From the NCBI GenBank assembly GCA_012839205.1, contig DUNT01000071.1, positions 1-55,218 of the forward strand: a stretch of DNA of 55,218 bases, read 5' to 3'. A program made the translations under genes and the position numbers. This document shows, piece by piece, positions 53,220-55,218 of the stretch; the stretch's first letter is position 1; each line of letters starts with the position of its first letter. Origin of the DNA: Clostridiaceae bacterium. Its GTDB lineage: Bacteria; Bacillota; Clostridia; DSM-8532. A model generated the notes under the pieces. That model made no database searches and had not been told where the DNA came from. It saw only the letters and a list, made by a program, of their open reading frames with translations.

Positions 53220-54680
53220 TTAACGTTTGATATTTGAAAGTTCCTGTAATATTTCGTCTGATGTTGTCATAACACGGCTATTGGCCTGAAATCCTCTCTG
53301 GGTTATGATCATTTCTGTAAACTGCTTTGCAAGGTCTACATTGGACATTTCCAGTGTTCCGGGAATTAAAACGCCTGCACCGTCATTCCCTGGCTGCTTT
53401 CCTGTCTTGAAATCACCGGAGTTTGTTGTCTGTGCAAACTGATTTGCGCCTACCTTCTGAAGACCTGCCGGGTTTTCAAAGGTTGCAAGTGCAATTTGTC
53501 CGAGAGGCTGCTGGCGGCCGTTATCATAAACTCCTGTTATTATTCCGTCACCACCTATGCTGAAGGTAACCAATGTCCCCGGAGGATAACCGTCAACCCG
53601 GGTTGTCTTAACAGATGAATCATCAGCATACATGGAAAGTTGCTCCATATTAAGCTCAAATGTAAATGGTTCCGTCCCTATTGAAATACTTGGTGTTAAT
53701 TCTATTGACGGTTTAAAATTAAATTTTGTTATATCGTCCTTAATCAGCTTCCCATTTGAGTCGAACTTTATAAATCCGGCTGCCGAGTCGGTTGCAGTTG
53801 CATTTGAACCGCCTTCAACCACATAGTACCAGGATGTTTCAATAGGAGTGTCATCACCGGCTCCTGTTGGGCCCTGAGTAAAGTTTTTCCAAAACTTTAC
53901 GGTAAGTTTATACTCATTCCCAAGTTGATCATATACATTTACAGGAACTGTGAAATGGGGATCAATATTTGTTGAATTAGCAACGCCACCATCAGGTATA
54001 CCGTCACTACCTGGTTCCCCATCAGCATTTACTGCATCAAGAAGGGTATCTAAAGTTGCTACAGGCCCTTCTTTACCTGAATATCCGCCTACTGGTGTAG
54101 CAGTGGCGTCAAGATTCCCGGTAAGAATTGCTTCAGTAGTTACCTTAGCGGCTATAATCCTCTTATTATTGTTATAAATATCCGAATAGAGATTCAGGGC
54201 TCTGATGGGTTCCTGGGTATCAAACTCATACCCATCATCACCGTATTCATACTTCATCCACCCATAAACATTTTGCCCCGAAGCGGTAACAAGATTTCCC
54301 TGTTTGTCAATGGTGAAGTTACCTGCCCTTGTGAAGTTATAGGCACCTTCATTTCCGCTTCTGACAATGAAAAAGCCTTCGCCTTCTATGGAAAGATCTG
54401 TAGGGCTTTCTGTTCTTTGCACACTTCCCCTGCCCATTTGAACATCAATTGCGTCTATATTCATACCAAGACCGATCTGCATGGGGTTAGTACCACCCCG
54501 ACCCGATAATGCATCAGGTGCGCCGGCAGAAGAAAGAGTCTGGGAGAAAATCTCCTGAAAAGTGGCACGGCTTCCTTTAAAGCCTACAGTATTGACGTTG
54601 GCTATGTTGTTGCCAATTACGTCCATACGGGTCTGATGAGCCTTTAAGCCTGAAACACTTGCAAACATTGACATCATCAT
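53220..54680 (-). CDS. flgE: flagellar hook protein FlgE
   Basis: 486-residue axial hook subunit. The N-terminal rod-type motif is MDVIGNNIANVNTVGFKGSRA, and the C-terminal D0 helix is GTLEMSNVDLAKQFTEMIITQRGFQANSR, split by a large surface domain (about 140-390). It has the strong AGGAGG site and the triple ATG start MMMSMF. It precedes flbD and follows the TIGR02530 gene. Confidence 0.96.
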   Translation of the reverse strand: MMMSMFASVSGLKAHQTRMDVIGNNIANVNTVGFKGSRATFQEIFSQTLSSAGAPDALSGRGGTNPMQIGLGMNIDAIDVQMGRGSVQRTESPTDLSIEGEGFFIVRSGNEGAYNFTRAGNFTIDKQGNLVTASGQNVYGWMKYEYGDDGYEFDTQEPIRALNLYSDIYNNNKRIIAAKVTTEAILTGNLDATATPVGGYSGKEGPVATLDTLLDAVNADGEPGSDGIPDGGVANSTNIDPHFTVPVNVYDQLGNEYKLTVKFWKNFTQGPTGAGDDTPIETSWYYVVEGGSNATATDSAAGFIKFDSNGKLIKDDITKFNFKPSIELTPSISIGTEPFTFELNMEQLSMYADDSSVKTTRVDGYPPGTLVTFSIGGDGIITGVYDNGRQQPLGQIALATFENPAGLQKVGANQFAQTTNSGDFKTGKQPGNDGAGVLIPGTLEMSNVDLAKQFTEMIITQRGFQANSRVMTTSDEILQELSNIKR

Positions 54681-54703
54681 AAAAAATCAACCTCCTGAAA
54701 GTC

Positions 54704-54755
54704 TTCATTCCGTCTATCATTCGGGAATGAACAGCCTCCCGTTGGGTCCGGCTGT
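54704..54755 (-). other. two tandem hairpins upstream of flgE
   Basis: TTCATTCC (54704-54711) with GGAATGAA (54724-54731), and ACAGCC (54731-54736) with GGCTGT (54750-54755) with inner CCC/GGG. They lie between the TIGR02530 gene and flgE, close to the flgE leader. They may influence flgE mRNA processing or stability; the role is inferred. Confidence 0.45.
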
Positions 54756-54808
54756 ATGTGACTTAATAATAAAAATAATTTGTGTTATAGTTATTCAGCT
54801 ATATACAA

Positions 54809-55195
54809 TCAGGTAAATACTGCTCCGTCAATATTGGTAAAAACATTATCCTTTAACTCACTTTGGTTTAACGCAGTTATTACTGTTCTGGCATTGACAT
54901 TTACTACAAATGCCATATCGTCCATAACCACCAGCGTATCTTTTACGCCTTTTGTCGAAGCCTTGTCTACTGCATTTTTTAATCTTTCAACCCGATTAGA
55001 ATCGAGTCTGATGTTTCGGGATTCAATACGCATTGCCGCATGCTTAGAGATTTTTACCTCCCGGCTTTCATTGAGTTTCTGACTTAGAATAGAAGAAAAA
55101 TCTTCTCCTTTCTTAGTAACAGGAACCTTTGCAGCGGGCTTAGCGGTACCGACGACCTGATGAATACTTTGAATGGGGCGATTGTTAATATTCAT
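54809..55195 (-). CDS. flagellar operon protein, TIGR02530 (flg_new) family
   Basis: 128 residues. The conserved core is KISKHAAMRIESRNIRLDSNRVERL and later VKDTLVVMDDMAFVVNVNARTVITA, followed by DNVFTNIDGAVFT. It is commonly found between flgD and flgE in Firmicutes, and the role is unknown. The ATG at 55195 has GGAGG 7 nt upstream; an in-frame codon at 55210 overlaps that site. The next upstream gene, probably flgD, is outside the window. Confidence 0.9.
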   Translation of the reverse strand: MNINNRPIQSIHQVVGTAKPAAKVPVTKKGEDFSSILSQKLNESREVKISKHAAMRIESRNIRLDSNRVERLKNAVDKASTKGVKDTLVVMDDMAFVVNVNARTVITALNQSELKDNVFTNIDGAVFT

Positions 55196-55218
55196 ATCAT
55201 TACCTCCCATCTGGTTAC

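Overview
The window is about 55 kb of chromosome from a low-to-moderate GC, spore-forming, flagellated anaerobe of the class Clostridia. The evidence is a YtrH/YtrI sporulation pair behind a sigma-E-like promoter, a FliY-type flagellar switch, strong AGGAGG-type ribosome binding sites with several TTG/GTG starts, a DarA-type c-di-AMP receptor, and a nine-gene V-type ATPase in the Enterococcus hirae gene order. I cannot name the species. I see no prophage, transposase, CRISPR array, tRNA or rRNA.

Layout. 1-3102 (minus): coiled-coil protein, nnr metabolite repair enzyme, and alanine racemase cut by the left edge. 3342-5922 (plus): VanW-family envelope protein, DarA-like c-di-AMP receptor, small cupin. 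5938-6246: intergenic inverted repeats. 6476-9565 (minus): csoR-copA-copZ copper operon with a readable promoter and operator. 9659-10336: PHP-domain phosphoesterase. 10501-11300 (plus): ytrH-ytrI. 11446-16628 (plus): HerA-like ATPase (DUF853), then a ydjI-ydjG-ydjH-like cluster (SPFH/zinc ribbons, zinc-ribbon membrane protein, TPM-domain protein) interrupted by tandem 37-nt repeats. The ydjG-like gene has no usable in-frame ATG and seems to start at CTG. 16856: hemerythrin.

17373-23929: sugar island with an FGGY kinase, cupin, DeoR regulator, aldehyde dehydrogenase and L-fucose isomerase. It lacks an aldolase and a transporter, so L-fucose and D-arabinose are both possible substrates. 24282-34237 (minus): V-type ATPase with a membrane diguanylate cyclase as probable first gene of the operon. 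The proteolipid subunit carries every residue of the E. hirae Na+ site with a constant +1 offset, so I infer Na+ coupling. 34361-37603: a Cys-rich clostridial protein of unknown function, a predicted beta-rich protein with a C-terminal coiled coil, and a membrane-anchored alpha/beta-hydrolase whose nucleophile serine is replaced by glycine.

About 37605-37842 (minus) there is an unannotated RNA gene. It has a near-consensus promoter, a long imperfect hairpin with a central bubble, and an intrinsic terminator; I call it 6S RNA. 37934-46167 (mostly minus): the TIGR03915/TIGR03916 DNA-repair-like pair, threonine aldolase, HAD phosphatase, a universal stress protein (plus), rsmI, a lone class I fumarase alpha subunit, an Elp3-like radical SAM protein and rnc. 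46247-55195 (minus): flagellar operon reading flg_new (TIGR02530)-flgE-flbD-fliL-fliM-fliY-cheY-fliO-fliP-fliQ-fliR-flhB. It has no motAB, and no flhA after flhB.

Related intergenic repeats occur at three places (near 6.0, 14.5 and 43.3 kb). A roughly 90-nt block is shared in opposite orientation between the last two.
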